A stretch of DNA of 64,000 nucleotides from Chitinophagaceae bacterium IBVUCB1 (GTDB lineage: Bacteria; Bacteroidota; Bacteroidia; Chitinophagales; Chitinophagaceae): positions 1,151,630 through 1,215,629 of the forward strand of contig NFUW01000002.1 of NCBI GenBank assembly GCA_002127285.1, in the 5' to 3' direction. Shown one piece after another: positions 17,419 through 26,707 of this stretch (positions within the stretch are counted from its first letter, which is position 1; each line of letters opens with the position of its first letter). The position numbers and the translations under genes are program-made. The notes beneath the pieces were generated by a model. That model saw nothing but the letters and a program-made list of their open reading frames with translations, searched no databases and was not told where the DNA came from.

Positions 17419-19284
17419 CTATTTACTAATATTATAGCGTATTACTTCTATGTTTTTAACAAAGTAATCTGTGTGGCAACTTAAGGATAGCGAAGTGATT
17501 TTTCGTTTAATACCCTTATTTATATAAGCTGTAAAGGATGTATTACCATCAATAAATGCAGCTACAAACATTCCTGCTTGTAGCATTTCAGCAGATGTTT
17601 TATACGTCTTTGCACTTCCATCGTCCAGAGTCATTACAAGTTTTATTTCTTGTGCCCTGTTCAGGAATGTGTTCAATCTACCCTTATTATTTTCAGATAT
17701 TTTGATTTTGATAAAATCTGATCCCTGAATAAATACTTTATCACTTATTGCATAACTTTCCGTTTTAATAGTATCAAATTTTGTTGCGACAGGATTTGTA
17801 CCATTTCTTTTCAACAACAGCACTTGTCTATCTCCCATCAAGAAAGAGTCGGCAACTTTGTAATTATTTGCTATAAAAATATTAGCTCTGCAATCATCAA
17901 AAAAAGCATATCTGCCGTCAATCGTTGCATACTCGTACAATAAGTAATCTGAGGGTTTTGTATATAGATGATTTTCGTTTACTAATTGAAGTTTTTCAGT
18001 AAATGCACCAATTGACTGAAACATAGGGCGAGGGGTGTAAGTTAGCTTATTTTCTATAGCGCATGCTGCATCCCAAGGAAACACATCTACTGTATGTCCT
18101 TTTAACTGTAGCAATACATTAAGAGGAATTTTTCTGCTATTTTTTTCTTCTGGCTTATTATTATATTGTGCAATACCCGATATGTAAGACAGCTTAGGCT
18201 CTATCTTGCTTTTAGCCAATACCAATGGAGTGCGCATACGTGCGTCAAATAGCATTAGCAATAAAATATACATTCCGGTAAACCTTAACAACCATTTTTG
18301 TAATCCTGCATCAACAGTAAACACACCTGTAAATAATATAAGAGAAGAAGACGAAAAGAATTCAAGATAATGCCCCCAATCATTCCTTGAAATAGCCTGC
18401 TTTCTTAAAAGTACTATGAATATGCAGGCAACACCTGCAAAGAAAATATGTTCATATTTTTTATGTCTTACGGCATTGATGACTATCCATCCATACAACA
18501 TCATCAATACAACCGCCAGTATATTGATTTTCATCTCAACTACTTTATACTTATCACTTTCTATCGACATGACACCAACATAGCCTTTCACAATTTCTGC
18601 AGCGGCAATAAAATAACCATACAAAGAGACATTCAACAACCATGCAAGCAACAATATGATAATGGCAGACGCACCTACATACAGCCCTGCATTCAGTAGT
18701 TTTATCTTTTTTTGAAGAAGCATCAACACCTGTAGTGCACCAAATAAGAAAATGCTTATCAGTCCTGTATTCAGCTTCATAAACAAAGCCAAAGAAATAC
18801 AACACACAAGTATAACGTAGTTCAATATATTAGGATGGTCATACAAACGTCTCATCCAATAAACAATAAAGAACATGAGCAGCCAAGGTGTACTGCCTGA
18901 CATGGTATATACTATACACAAACAAAACAACAAAAAAACAGCTAACCATTTTTGCGAAGCATTATTGATGTAAGACTTAAAGACAATGAATAAATTGACT
19001 ATAACGAACAAATCAAAAAGAATAAAAACATAGGATGGGATGCCATAAGACACCCGTGTTTCTAAAAACCCAAGCGGTCCGTAGGTATAAACAATATCTT
19101 TACCCCATACGTATTTGTGCAGTAATGCATGGTTCAGCATTATTTGCCACGATGGGTCTAAACTTTGCATCGAGTCCCCAGAATGGGGTATAATTGGATA
19201 TTTGTAAAATGGCACATTAAAAACAAGTAGTACCAGTAAAAAAGAAACAATATTTACCCAATGCTTTGATACAAATTGCTGCAT
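17419..19284 (-). CDS. Large polytopic membrane protein, GT-C glycosyltransferase-like
   Basis: A 621-residue protein with about 10-12 hydrophobic helices in the first 390 residues and a soluble C-terminal part of about 220 residues. The first loop after helix 1 holds SGDSMQSLDPSW, with acidic residues where GT-C enzymes place catalytic Asp/Glu. It is followed by WGKDIVYTYGPLGFLE, a motif I recognise from uncharacterised bacterial membrane proteins but cannot tie to a named family. GT-C membership is inference from topology. It is AT-rich, converges with the methyltransferase gene, and lies 16 nt downstream of the second epimerase gene on the same strand. Confidence 0.6.
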   Translation of the reverse strand: MQQFVSKHWVNIVSFLLVLLVFNVPFYKYPIIPHSGDSMQSLDPSWQIMLNHALLHKYVWGKDIVYTYGPLGFLETRVSYGIPSYVFILFDLFVIVNLFIVFKSYINNASQKWLAVFLLFCLCIVYTMSGSTPWLLMFFIVYWMRRLYDHPNILNYVILVCCISLALFMKLNTGLISIFLFGALQVLMLLQKKIKLLNAGLYVGASAIIILLLAWLLNVSLYGYFIAAAEIVKGYVGVMSIESDKYKVVEMKINILAVVLMMLYGWIVINAVRHKKYEHIFFAGVACIFIVLLRKQAISRNDWGHYLEFFSSSSLILFTGVFTVDAGLQKWLLRFTGMYILLLMLFDARMRTPLVLAKSKIEPKLSYISGIAQYNNKPEEKNSRKIPLNVLLQLKGHTVDVFPWDAACAIENKLTYTPRPMFQSIGAFTEKLQLVNENHLYTKPSDYLLYEYATIDGRYAFFDDCRANIFIANNYKVADSFLMGDRQVLLLKRNGTNPVATKFDTIKTESYAISDKVFIQGSDFIKIKISENNKGRLNTFLNRAQEIKLVMTLDDGSAKTYKTSAEMLQAGMFVAAFIDGNTSFTAYINKGIKRKITSLSLSCHTDYFVKNIEVIRYNISK

Positions 19285-19300
19285 AATAATAATCTCTGTT

Positions 19301-20365
19301 TTACCCCATCAACAAAGGCTTCAAAATCTGTTCATTGTTTTTAATCCAGGTATATATGTCCGCAAAAATGTCCTTAGCGGTTTTTTCAGGCTTCCACCCT
19401 ATCTCCTGCTCTATTCTTGTATTGTCTGATATGTAAATACGCAAATCGGCAGGGCGGTTTTCTTTTACACTTGCCATTTCTATTTTGTTGCCCGTTATCT
19501 CGCTGCATATCTGCGTCATTTCCAGCAACGATGCCGAACCAGCTAAGCCTCCACCTGCATTATACACTTTCCCGTCAAATCGTTCTATCTCATGTATCTG
19601 TATATCTACTAATCTAATAAGGTCATCTATATGCAGCATATCGCGCACTTGCTTGCCCATGCCGCCGTAGCCAATATAGCCCAGGCCTTTTTGCCAATAA
19701 TGCCTTGCTATCCACAGCGTTACCACACCTTGGTCAGTCTTGCCCATTTGGCGAGGCCCTGCTATTACACCAAAGCGTGTTACGGCTGCTTTCAATCCGT
19801 AAAACTCTGCATATTCTTTTATCAGGTATTCGGCTGCCAGTTTGGTAGTGCCGTAAAAAGAACGTGCTGCATCAAGCGACAGTGCCTCTGATATGCCTTT
19901 TGAGCTGATGCCCGCTATTGCCTGCTTATCTGTAAATGAAAAACGGGTAGCTTCTTCTACATAATCCGCATTCTCTATCAGACTGATGGGATATACCCTG
20001 CTGGTTGAGAGGAATATCAGCTTTGCCTTATGCTTGATACAGGCATTAAAGCAGTTGATAGAGCCAACGAGATTATTATTAATTACATAATTGGGCGATC
20101 CATCCAAGCCACTCATTACAGATGGCTCTGCCGATGCTTCTATCATACAGTCGAACGCGCCAAGCTGTTCTAAATCCTCAGGGTTACGAATATCGCCATG
20201 TACAAACTCTATTCCGTATTGTTTAAAATCAAGCAGGTTCAGTTCAGAGCCTCTGCGTTTCAGGTTGTCGAATATAACGAAAGAATATGCAGGGTATTTT
20301 TCCTTCAGCCTGATGGCAAGGTTAGAGCCTACAAAGCCTGCACCACCTGTTATCAATATTTTCAT
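19301..20365 (-). CDS. NAD-dependent epimerase, CDP-paratose 2-epimerase-like
   Basis: A 354-residue extended SDR enzyme with the N-terminal motif GGAGFVGSN and STSRVYP in the Ser/Thr region. An intact catalytic YGTTK stands at the YxxxK position. GKQVRDMLHIDDL and KVYNAGGG are C-terminal motifs. It shares these last motifs and its length with the gene at 14259, so the two are paralogs, but this copy keeps the catalytic Tyr. Likely an epimerase for a nucleotide-activated (di)deoxysugar such as CDP-paratose/tyvelose; exact substrate not certain. It precedes the GT-C-like gene by 16 nt. Confidence 0.87.
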   Translation of the reverse strand: MKILITGGAGFVGSNLAIRLKEKYPAYSFVIFDNLKRRGSELNLLDFKQYGIEFVHGDIRNPEDLEQLGAFDCMIEASAEPSVMSGLDGSPNYVINNNLVGSINCFNACIKHKAKLIFLSTSRVYPISLIENADYVEEATRFSFTDKQAIAGISSKGISEALSLDAARSFYGTTKLAAEYLIKEYAEFYGLKAAVTRFGVIAGPRQMGKTDQGVVTLWIARHYWQKGLGYIGYGGMGKQVRDMLHIDDLIRLVDIQIHEIERFDGKVYNAGGGLAGSASLLEMTQICSEITGNKIEMASVKENRPADLRIYISDNTRIEQEIGWKPEKTAKDIFADIYTWIKNNEQILKPLLMG

Positions 20366-20426
20366 GCTGTCAATTAATCAGCAGTAAAACTACTCGTTTT
20401 GCCTTAATAAGCTAATTAATACAGCA

Positions 20427-22946
20427 TTACCATTCTGCGCCCTTGTCTCTGTTGCTGATGCCTATAGCTGCTGTTGGATCTAAACCTATGCGAATGCCAT
20501 AGGTTTGCTGGTTCAGATTATTCCACGAATACACAAAATCTACCCGCAAAAAGCGCAATGCTTTATAGCCGAGGTTATCAATACCGCCAAATGCCTCTAT
20601 ATAGTAGTTGTTGGCATTTACAAAAAACGTGTTAGTACCCGTTACCAAATACCACCTTGCCTGCCTTAGTAGCGGTATTTTATTGGTAAGCAGCCCTTTC
20701 AGGTAATACTCAAGGTGCAGCTCTCCATACAATTGTTGCGTATTGCTATACCTGTAGTAGGTAGCTAATTGAAAGCTGTTGATATAAGGTGCCGCCAACA
20801 GCAACTGGTTATCTGCCAAATGCATCATATCGGGCAGGCCAACATATTTACTATTAAGAAAACCACCAGCCGCTATTTTGTACGATATACTGCCTGCTAG
20901 TTTCAGGTTCATGTCATCTTCTATACTGAAGCGCCATTTATCAAAGTCAGCCACGCTATTGGCAATACCCGCAATAGCTTTTTGGTATTGCAGCCTGAAC
21001 AATGGCATATTGCTGCTATTAGCTACTTTGTACTCGGGGTACAGCGTATAGGTATAGCCCGGCCTGTAGGCTATGTTCAGGCTTAGCAATGCGGCATCGT
21101 GCTGTCCCCAGCCTAATCCCTTTAACGGAGCAGGTGTATTATCCGTCAGTTTCGATTCTTTTGCCCATGTATAGCCGATTGTATTTTCTACTGGCAGGCG
21201 GCGTTGGTAGTCTGCTTTTACCGAAAAGCTAAACCCATTACCAAAGCTGTGGCTATACGTAAGTGCACCATTCATGCGTTCATACAGCTTCATATGGTTC
21301 TGCCCAAGTACCAGTGTGGTATAGGTATTGTATAATGGCGTTACGGTGCTTTGGTTGTTGAATTGGAAGATGTATTTACCACCCTCTATACCGATACTCC
21401 AATACCTGCCACGCCATTTTTTATTGTATTTGGAATACGCAACTTTTGCTATGGCGTTAAAATGTGTATTAGCAAAGCCGTAACGGGCAGCCAGCTTACC
21501 TGTCAGGTATTGCGATGTATCAATATTATGTACCCACCATAACTTGGGCGTTAGATTGAGCCCCTCAACTGTATTGTAATTAATAAAGCCATCCAGCAAC
21601 GAATTGGTATTGAACCTATGTTTATACCCTTTGGTAGAAAAACCGTACCCGCGCATCAACAGCGACATCGCATCAAACTTGTTCCGCTTTTTACGCATAC
21701 TGTCCAGATACTTAGGGTCTTCGTACTTGATTCGTACGCTGTCTTTTTCTTTATAGTCTTTTATTTCTGCATCGTTTAGCGGAACTGGGCGGTTTTGTGT
21801 CCAATAACTACTGTCTTTTTTATTGGCATCGGCCATGTAGCTGCTGCTTATCTTATCGCTGAATATCGTATCAGGTATTGCCCCGTTTACATCCTGCTTA
21901 TTATAAATTGTTACGAAATACCCAGATATATCAAACCCGAATATTTTGATAGATGGATACAGCACTTGATTTTTAATAACCCATGTATCTTTTTTCAGTG
22001 GTAGGTGCAGTTGCTCTACCCGCAGGGTATCCAGCATTTCCAGATTGGCTTTCTGTGTTACATACAGGTCGAGGCTGTATATAGCCCAATCGTCTTCCAC
22101 TATATATATATACCCGTCAAACAGGGGTTCGTACAAGCGGCGGGGTATCACTTTTATCTTATCTATCACATAACCGTTTTCTCTGAATTCGCCCTCGTAT
22201 TTGTATTTGTAATACAGCAGCGCATTCTCGCTGATGGGCGATATAAACCCGCGCGGATTGATGCCTTGAAATACGTTCACGTTGTTTTCGTAAAACGTAA
22301 CAATGGGCGGCATCTTCGACATACCTAATCCATTAGGGTCGCCGCTTTCGCGTACGGCTTTGATGATAGTACGTTCTTTATTGCCTCTGGCATAATAAAT
22401 AGCTTCTTCTTCGCAAAGGTATAATATGCCCTTGCCTGCGCTATCCACACCCAAGTCTTCTTTTTCAATCTTCTGCCCCATGATGCGCTTAGGTGTTTTG
22501 CGTGTACCCAGCAGCCCTTTCAGGTATATCTCGCTCTGGAAAGATTTTACCTGTTCCAGATGAAACTTGCGTCGCTTAATGGCTTTGCGGATGATGGCGT
22601 ATGCAGGGTCTTCGGCATTGGCCTTTACTACAAAGTCTTTCATTTGCAGTGTTTGTTCTTTTAGCACAAAATCATAAGTAACGGTCTCTGCACCTTTTAT
22701 GGTAGCCGTATATACTTTGGGCTGAAAGCCCATAAACTGGGCTGTTACCTTATGTGTGCCTTGCTCCAACGCCAGTGTATATTCACCCTCAGCATTCGCA
22801 GCAGTACCTACAGTGGTACCTTGTATATATACAGTGGCAAACGGCAGGGGTTCACCTTTTTCATCTTTTACCGTACCCTTCAGCACACCGGCAAGGGTTA
22901 TGTATGGCAGCAAGAGCGCAATAAGCAGGTATATGTTTTTATTCAT
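20427..22946 (-). CDS. DUF5686 outer-membrane-type protein with carboxypeptidase-regulatory-like domain
   Basis: An 839-residue protein with a signal peptide (about residues 1-19). A beta-sandwich CarboxypepD_reg-like domain (about 20-95, starting GVLKGTVKDEKGEPLPFATV) comes next, then a long region matching DUF5686 as I know it from Bacteroidota. The C-terminal half is rich in alternating aromatic/polar strands and ends in a typical outer-membrane barrel strand pattern. There is no TonB box or plug domain that I can see, so it is not a standard SusC receptor. Likely an outer-membrane barrel of unknown function. It is monocistronic as far as visible. Confidence 0.8.
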   Translation of the reverse strand: MNKNIYLLIALLLPYITLAGVLKGTVKDEKGEPLPFATVYIQGTTVGTAANAEGEYTLALEQGTHKVTAQFMGFQPKVYTATIKGAETVTYDFVLKEQTLQMKDFVVKANAEDPAYAIIRKAIKRRKFHLEQVKSFQSEIYLKGLLGTRKTPKRIMGQKIEKEDLGVDSAGKGILYLCEEEAIYYARGNKERTIIKAVRESGDPNGLGMSKMPPIVTFYENNVNVFQGINPRGFISPISENALLYYKYKYEGEFRENGYVIDKIKVIPRRLYEPLFDGYIYIVEDDWAIYSLDLYVTQKANLEMLDTLRVEQLHLPLKKDTWVIKNQVLYPSIKIFGFDISGYFVTIYNKQDVNGAIPDTIFSDKISSSYMADANKKDSSYWTQNRPVPLNDAEIKDYKEKDSVRIKYEDPKYLDSMRKKRNKFDAMSLLMRGYGFSTKGYKHRFNTNSLLDGFINYNTVEGLNLTPKLWWVHNIDTSQYLTGKLAARYGFANTHFNAIAKVAYSKYNKKWRGRYWSIGIEGGKYIFQFNNQSTVTPLYNTYTTLVLGQNHMKLYERMNGALTYSHSFGNGFSFSVKADYQRRLPVENTIGYTWAKESKLTDNTPAPLKGLGWGQHDAALLSLNIAYRPGYTYTLYPEYKVANSSNMPLFRLQYQKAIAGIANSVADFDKWRFSIEDDMNLKLAGSISYKIAAGGFLNSKYVGLPDMMHLADNQLLLAAPYINSFQLATYYRYSNTQQLYGELHLEYYLKGLLTNKIPLLRQARWYLVTGTNTFFVNANNYYIEAFGGIDNLGYKALRFLRVDFVYSWNNLNQQTYGIRIGLDPTAAIGISNRDKGAEW

Positions 22947-23040
22947 GCAGGCATTAGTTTGGCTTTGGCGGGTTTATGGCAATATAAACCTGCACTCATT
23001 CCGTACATCGAAATAAGTAAATAAAAGTTACAAGTTTTTG

Positions 23041-23676
23041 CTAAAATAATCCGTTTATCTGCGCATCAATGCGGCGCACCACTTCAGCAAAGTCTTCGTC
23101 GTTCTCTGCAAAGTTGTTTTTATCTACATCTATCACCAGCAGCGGACCGTCGTTATACTTCTCTATCCACTTATTGTAAAACTCGTTCAGGCGTTTCAGA
23201 TAATCCAGCCTGATGTTCTCTTCATACTCTCTGCCCCGCTTTTGTATCTGGTCTACGATGGTTGGTATAGATGCTTTCAGGTATATTAGCAGGTCGGGCG
23301 GATTCACCAATTTTTTGAGGGTTGAAAACAACGATGAATAGTTTTCAAAATCGCGCTTGGTCATCAGTCCCATCTCATACAGATTGGGGGCAAAGATATA
23401 GGCATCTTCAAAAATGGTACGGTCTTGTATCACGCTTTTTTTACCATTGCGTATATCCAGCAATTGCTGCAGGCGGTTGTTCAGAAAATACACTTGCAGG
23501 TTGAACGACCATCGGTGCATATCCTCATAAAAATCTACCAGATACGGATTATGGTCTATATCCTCAAAATGCGGTTCCCACTTAAAGTGCTTAGCCAGTT
23601 TGGTGGTAAGCGTGGTTTTGCCCGAGCCTATATTGCCCGCTACCGCTATATGTTTGATTGTATTTTTTTGCGCCAT
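23041..23676 (-). CDS. Deoxynucleoside kinase
   Basis: Phosphorylates deoxynucleosides for nucleotide salvage. The 211-residue protein opens with the P-loop GNIGSGKT (residues 14-21). The DRTIFEDAYIFAPNL segment is the ERS/DRS-type motif binding the deoxyribose, and YLKASIPTIVDQIQKRGREYE is the lid/LID Arg region. The ATG at 23676 is chosen; an earlier in-frame start at 23724 would place coding sequence inside the trpS terminator region. Base specificity (dA/dG type versus dC/dT) is not decided by sight. It lies 88 nt after trpS with a terminator between. Confidence 0.9.
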   Translation of the reverse strand: MAQKNTIKHIAVAGNIGSGKTTLTTKLAKHFKWEPHFEDIDHNPYLVDFYEDMHRWSFNLQVYFLNNRLQQLLDIRNGKKSVIQDRTIFEDAYIFAPNLYEMGLMTKRDFENYSSLFSTLKKLVNPPDLLIYLKASIPTIVDQIQKRGREYEENIRLDYLKRLNEFYNKWIEKYNDGPLLVIDVDKNNFAENDEDFAEVVRRIDAQINGLF

Positions 23677-23731
23677 AATCTCCGCTACCGCGAAATTGTG
23701 CTGTAAGATATAAATACCTGTCATAAAAAAA

Positions 23732-23756
23732 CAGCCCTCTCGGCTTGAGAGGGCTG
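23732..23756 (-). terminator. Rho-independent terminator of trpS
   Basis: A 10-bp perfect stem (23732-23741 with 23747-23756) with a 5-nt loop is flanked by A and T runs. It lies directly after the trpS stop on the minus strand. Confidence 0.9.
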
Positions 23757-23764
23757 TTTTTTAT

Positions 23765-24763
23765 CTAATAATAATGTATGCCTATTAGCTTTCGTGCCAT
23801 AGCTATGGTTTGCGATGCGCTGGCTCTTGCCTTTTCTGCCCCTTCTCTCAATATCTTTTGTATGCGGGCTTCATCTTTTTGCAGGTCGGCAGCTTTTTCG
23901 CGGATGGGGGCTATGAATTGCACCATATCCTCTGCCAGTTGTTTTTTCATATCGCCGTAGCGGATGCTGCATTCGTTGTAGGCTTTCTTGTAGCTATCTA
24001 CCGTTTCAGCAGCAGACACAAGGCTCATTAGCTGAAAGATGTTTTGTATATAGTCGGGCATTTCGCTGTTGGGCTCTGTAGGGCCAGCATCGGTTTTTGC
24101 CTTCATCACTTTTTTGCGGATGGCATCATCATCATCTGCCAGATACAAGGTGCTGTTCACATTCTCACTCTTGCTCATTTTGCCCGTACCGTCCAGACTG
24201 GGTACTTTTATCAGGCTGTCGCCGTAGTTGAATGGATATGGCTCCGGAAACAACTCGCCATAGCGGTTATTATATCGGTTGGCAAAATTGCGCGCCATTT
24301 CTACGTGCTGCTCTTGATCTTTGCCTACAGGCACTTTTACGGCGCGATGTATCAATATATCTGCCGTCATTAGCACGGGGTAGGTCAGCAAGCCTGCATT
24401 CACATTATCGGGCTGCGTGCGTACTTTATCTTTAAAGGTTGGTACTTTTTCCAGTTCGCCTTTATATGCCAGCATATTCAGCATGAGGTATAGCTCGGGG
24501 ATTTCGGGCAAGTCGCTCTGTGCATACAGGGCTACTTTATCGGGGTCTAATCCGCAAGCCACGTTTTCTGCCACTACACGGTACACATTACCACGCAGGT
24601 CTTTCGGGTCGGGATGGGTGGTTAGCGAGTGATAGTCTGCTACGAAGAAGTAGCAATTAAACTCATCTTGCATACGCACATAATTGCGCATGGCACCAAA
24701 ATAATTGCCCAAGTGCAAAAAACCTGTAGAACGTATGCCGCTAACAACAATCTCTTTACTCAT
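23765..24763 (-). CDS. trpS: Tryptophanyl-tRNA synthetase
   Basis: Charges tRNA-Trp. A class Ic synthetase of 332 residues from the ATG at 24763; an in-frame upstream codon at 24775 would add four residues. The HIGH-like motif is HLGN at residues 17-20 inside TGFLHLGNYFGA. The KMSKS motif is exact at 195-199, and GKDQEQHVE is the usual Trp-adenylate pocket segment. Length is normal. The gene is bracketed by terminators, one upstream for the M56 gene and one downstream. Confidence 0.97.
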   Translation of the reverse strand: MSKEIVVSGIRSTGFLHLGNYFGAMRNYVRMQDEFNCYFFVADYHSLTTHPDPKDLRGNVYRVVAENVACGLDPDKVALYAQSDLPEIPELYLMLNMLAYKGELEKVPTFKDKVRTQPDNVNAGLLTYPVLMTADILIHRAVKVPVGKDQEQHVEMARNFANRYNNRYGELFPEPYPFNYGDSLIKVPSLDGTGKMSKSENVNSTLYLADDDDAIRKKVMKAKTDAGPTEPNSEMPDYIQNIFQLMSLVSAAETVDSYKKAYNECSIRYGDMKKQLAEDMVQFIAPIREKAADLQKDEARIQKILREGAEKARASASQTIAMARKLIGIHYY

Positions 24764-24786
24764 AACGGGCTGCAAGATACAAAAAG

Positions 24787-24814
24787 AAAAATCCTCTCGT
24801 GGGAGAGGATTTTT
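24787..24814 (-). terminator. Rho-independent terminator of the blaI-M56 operon
   Basis: A 12-bp stem (24787-24798 with 24803-24814) around GTGG, with A/T runs, sits 18 nt after the M56 stop and before the trpS start. Confidence 0.85.
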
Positions 24815-24831
24815 AATACAGTATTTGCTGA

Positions 24832-26313
24832 TTATTTTCTTTTGTTCTGCTCTTTTTTAAACCGTTCAATTTCAGCCTCTACTTCTTGTTGCTGTTTTTG
24901 CAGTTCTTGTTGTTGCTTTTCTATTTCTTTTTTGTTCTTTGACAACTCTTGTAAATGTTTGCTTAAGTTATCTTCAAGTTTAGACAATTGTTCCCTTTGT
25001 ACTTCATCATAATATTCAGATATATTTTGAATTTCTTTTTGATAAGACTTCTGTTTCCATTTATCCGATTTAGTTGTTGCAATTTCTACTGGTTCGCAAT
25101 TCATAACTGTATGCTCAGGACTTGGCTCATCTATAAAAAAGATGGGAGATGGTGGTATGCTATCAGGCAATTTGAAATTAATTGGCAATATTAGTTCGAC
25201 AGCTACTTTTTTGCCATTTTTTTCAGCAGGCTTCAAAATCTCCATTTTTTCTACAACACGCTTTGCTTCTTTAGATAATATGGGGTTAGCATCTTTTGTT
25301 TTTACTTGCACGTCTTTTATCTTTCCGTTTTCGTCAACAATAAATCCAATATCTACCTTACCTTCAATATTATTATCAATAGCTTCTTGGGGATAATTCA
25401 ATGTCCTAAACAAAAAGTCTTGATAGTCTCCTTTAAACAAAGGCATTTTATCAACCTCTCCTGCTTTCATCACTTCCCACTTCTTCGCCTTACAACTCTG
25501 CAAAGCCACTACATTAAACACTACAATACCTGCGGCAAACAAAGCTGCTACACCAAACACAATAGCCAGCGGGCTCTTCCTTTTTTTCAACATCATGATT
25601 CTTCTTTTTAAAGGGTGGATATTAAATGAATGTGTAAATGGTAGCGTACAGGTGCTGAATGTATTTGACAGCAACAACTCGCCATAGGTTTTGGCATCTA
25701 CATCTATCGCCGCATCCGCCTGAAACTCATGTACCTGCCGTAGTTCTTTTTTGATGGCATATAGAAACAGATTGGGCCACACAATACATTGCAGCAGGTT
25801 GATGAGCAATAAATCGGCCGAGTGGCGCATACGCAGGTGTGCGGCTTCATGTTCTATCACTGTCTCGTGTGCTTCGGCATCGGGCAATACAATATACCTG
25901 CCCCAGCTACCCGGCCCATATCCTGTATTCAGTAGCAAGGTATAACCCTTGTATGGTTGCTGTTCGCTGCGCCTTGCCATGCGTTGCAGCCTGATGTACT
26001 TAACCGCCATCACTATCAGCAGCAGGCAAGCCACTGCGGTGTATATAATCAATGCCACATCTACCGTATTGCGCACATGCGGTGCTATGTTGCCGCCCAC
26101 TGTTATTTCTGGCAGGCGAAAGTTCATCACTTCATTGCGTTGCCAATAGGTAGCAAGCGAGGGTAGTTTAATAAACGGCAGCAACAAGGGTAGCAACGAT
26201 GCAAGCAGCAGGTATGCCCTGTTGAATGTATGTATAGGTCTGTTGCGCAGCAGCAACATATAGATGGCATATAGTATGCCCGTATAGCAAACGACTTGTG
26301 CAATGTATAGCAT
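24832..26313 (-). CDS. M56 (BlaR1-type) metallopeptidase with TonB C-terminal domain and coiled-coil tail
   Basis: A 493-residue membrane sensor-protease. Transmembrane segments lie near residues 1-20, 33-50, 87-105 and 245-270. The zinc motif HEAAH is at 155-159, followed by a later HEFQAD (195-200) with a probable third ligand. After the last helix comes a TonB C-terminal-like domain (about 280-375; LNYPQEAIDNNIEGKVDIGF) in the periplasm. The last 80 residues form a Lys/Gln/Glu-rich coiled coil with QQQ runs. There is no penicillin-binding sensor domain, so the signal is not beta-lactam by the BlaR1 route. It starts 5 nt after blaI and would cleave that repressor on sensing. The tail is unusual for the pairing. 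Confidence 0.85.
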   Translation of the reverse strand: MLYIAQVVCYTGILYAIYMLLLRNRPIHTFNRAYLLLASLLPLLLPFIKLPSLATYWQRNEVMNFRLPEITVGGNIAPHVRNTVDVALIIYTAVACLLLIVMAVKYIRLQRMARRSEQQPYKGYTLLLNTGYGPGSWGRYIVLPDAEAHETVIEHEAAHLRMRHSADLLLINLLQCIVWPNLFLYAIKKELRQVHEFQADAAIDVDAKTYGELLLSNTFSTCTLPFTHSFNIHPLKRRIMMLKKRKSPLAIVFGVAALFAAGIVVFNVVALQSCKAKKWEVMKAGEVDKMPLFKGDYQDFLFRTLNYPQEAIDNNIEGKVDIGFIVDENGKIKDVQVKTKDANPILSKEAKRVVEKMEILKPAEKNGKKVAVELILPINFKLPDSIPPSPIFFIDEPSPEHTVMNCEPVEIATTKSDKWKQKSYQKEIQNISEYYDEVQREQLSKLEDNLSKHLQELSKNKKEIEKQQQELQKQQQEVEAEIERFKKEQNKRK

Positions 26314-26318
26314 GGCTG

Positions 26319-26699
26319 TTATTTTTTATCGGGTGATTGTTTTAATTCTTTCAGTATGGCTTCCAGTTCCTGCACGGTAATGTCTTTCTCTTGCGCAAAG
26401 AAAGAAAGCATACCCGCGAAAGAGCCGTCAAAGTATTTGGATACAAATTGTTTCATTGTTTTTTTGCTATACTCGTCTTTTTGTATCAATGGATGATAAC
26501 GGTTCGATTTCCCGAACGACTCATATCCCACAAAGCCTTTATCGCATAATATCTTAATAATGGTGCTCACGGTATTGTAATGCGGCTTAGGGGCTGGCAG
26601 CAAGTCAACGATGTCTTTTACAAAAGCATGCTCCAGTTGCCATAGCGCCTGCATGATTTCTTCTTCTGCTTTGGTCAGTGTTTTTTGCGGCTTTTTCAT
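26319..26699 (-). CDS. BlaI/MecI-family transcriptional repressor
   Basis: A 126-residue winged-helix repressor. LTKAEEEIMQALWQLEHAFVKDIVDLLP starts the BlaI/MecI/CopY domain, then NTVSTIIKILCDKGFVGYESFGKSNRY gives the recognition helix and wing. The C-terminal helix dimerises. The ATG at 26699 is used; a TTG nine bases upstream lies within the operator array and is unlikely. The partner M56 protease follows after 5 nt. Autoregulation is supported by the three palindromes immediately upstream. Confidence 0.93.
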   Translation of the reverse strand: MKKPQKTLTKAEEEIMQALWQLEHAFVKDIVDLLPAPKPHYNTVSTIIKILCDKGFVGYESFGKSNRYHPLIQKDEYSKKTMKQFVSKYFDGSFAGMLSFFAQEKDITVQELEAILKELKQSPDKK

Positions 26700-26707
26700 G
26701 TCGTTCA

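Noticed and set aside
20427-22946. SusC/RagA-type TonB receptor
   Set aside because: There is no plug domain or TonB box; the sequence fits DUF5686 with a carboxypeptidase-regulatory-like start.
23677-23724. Upstream start for the deoxynucleoside kinase
   Set aside because: It would begin at the edge of the trpS terminator and adds 16 residues not typical before the P-loop.
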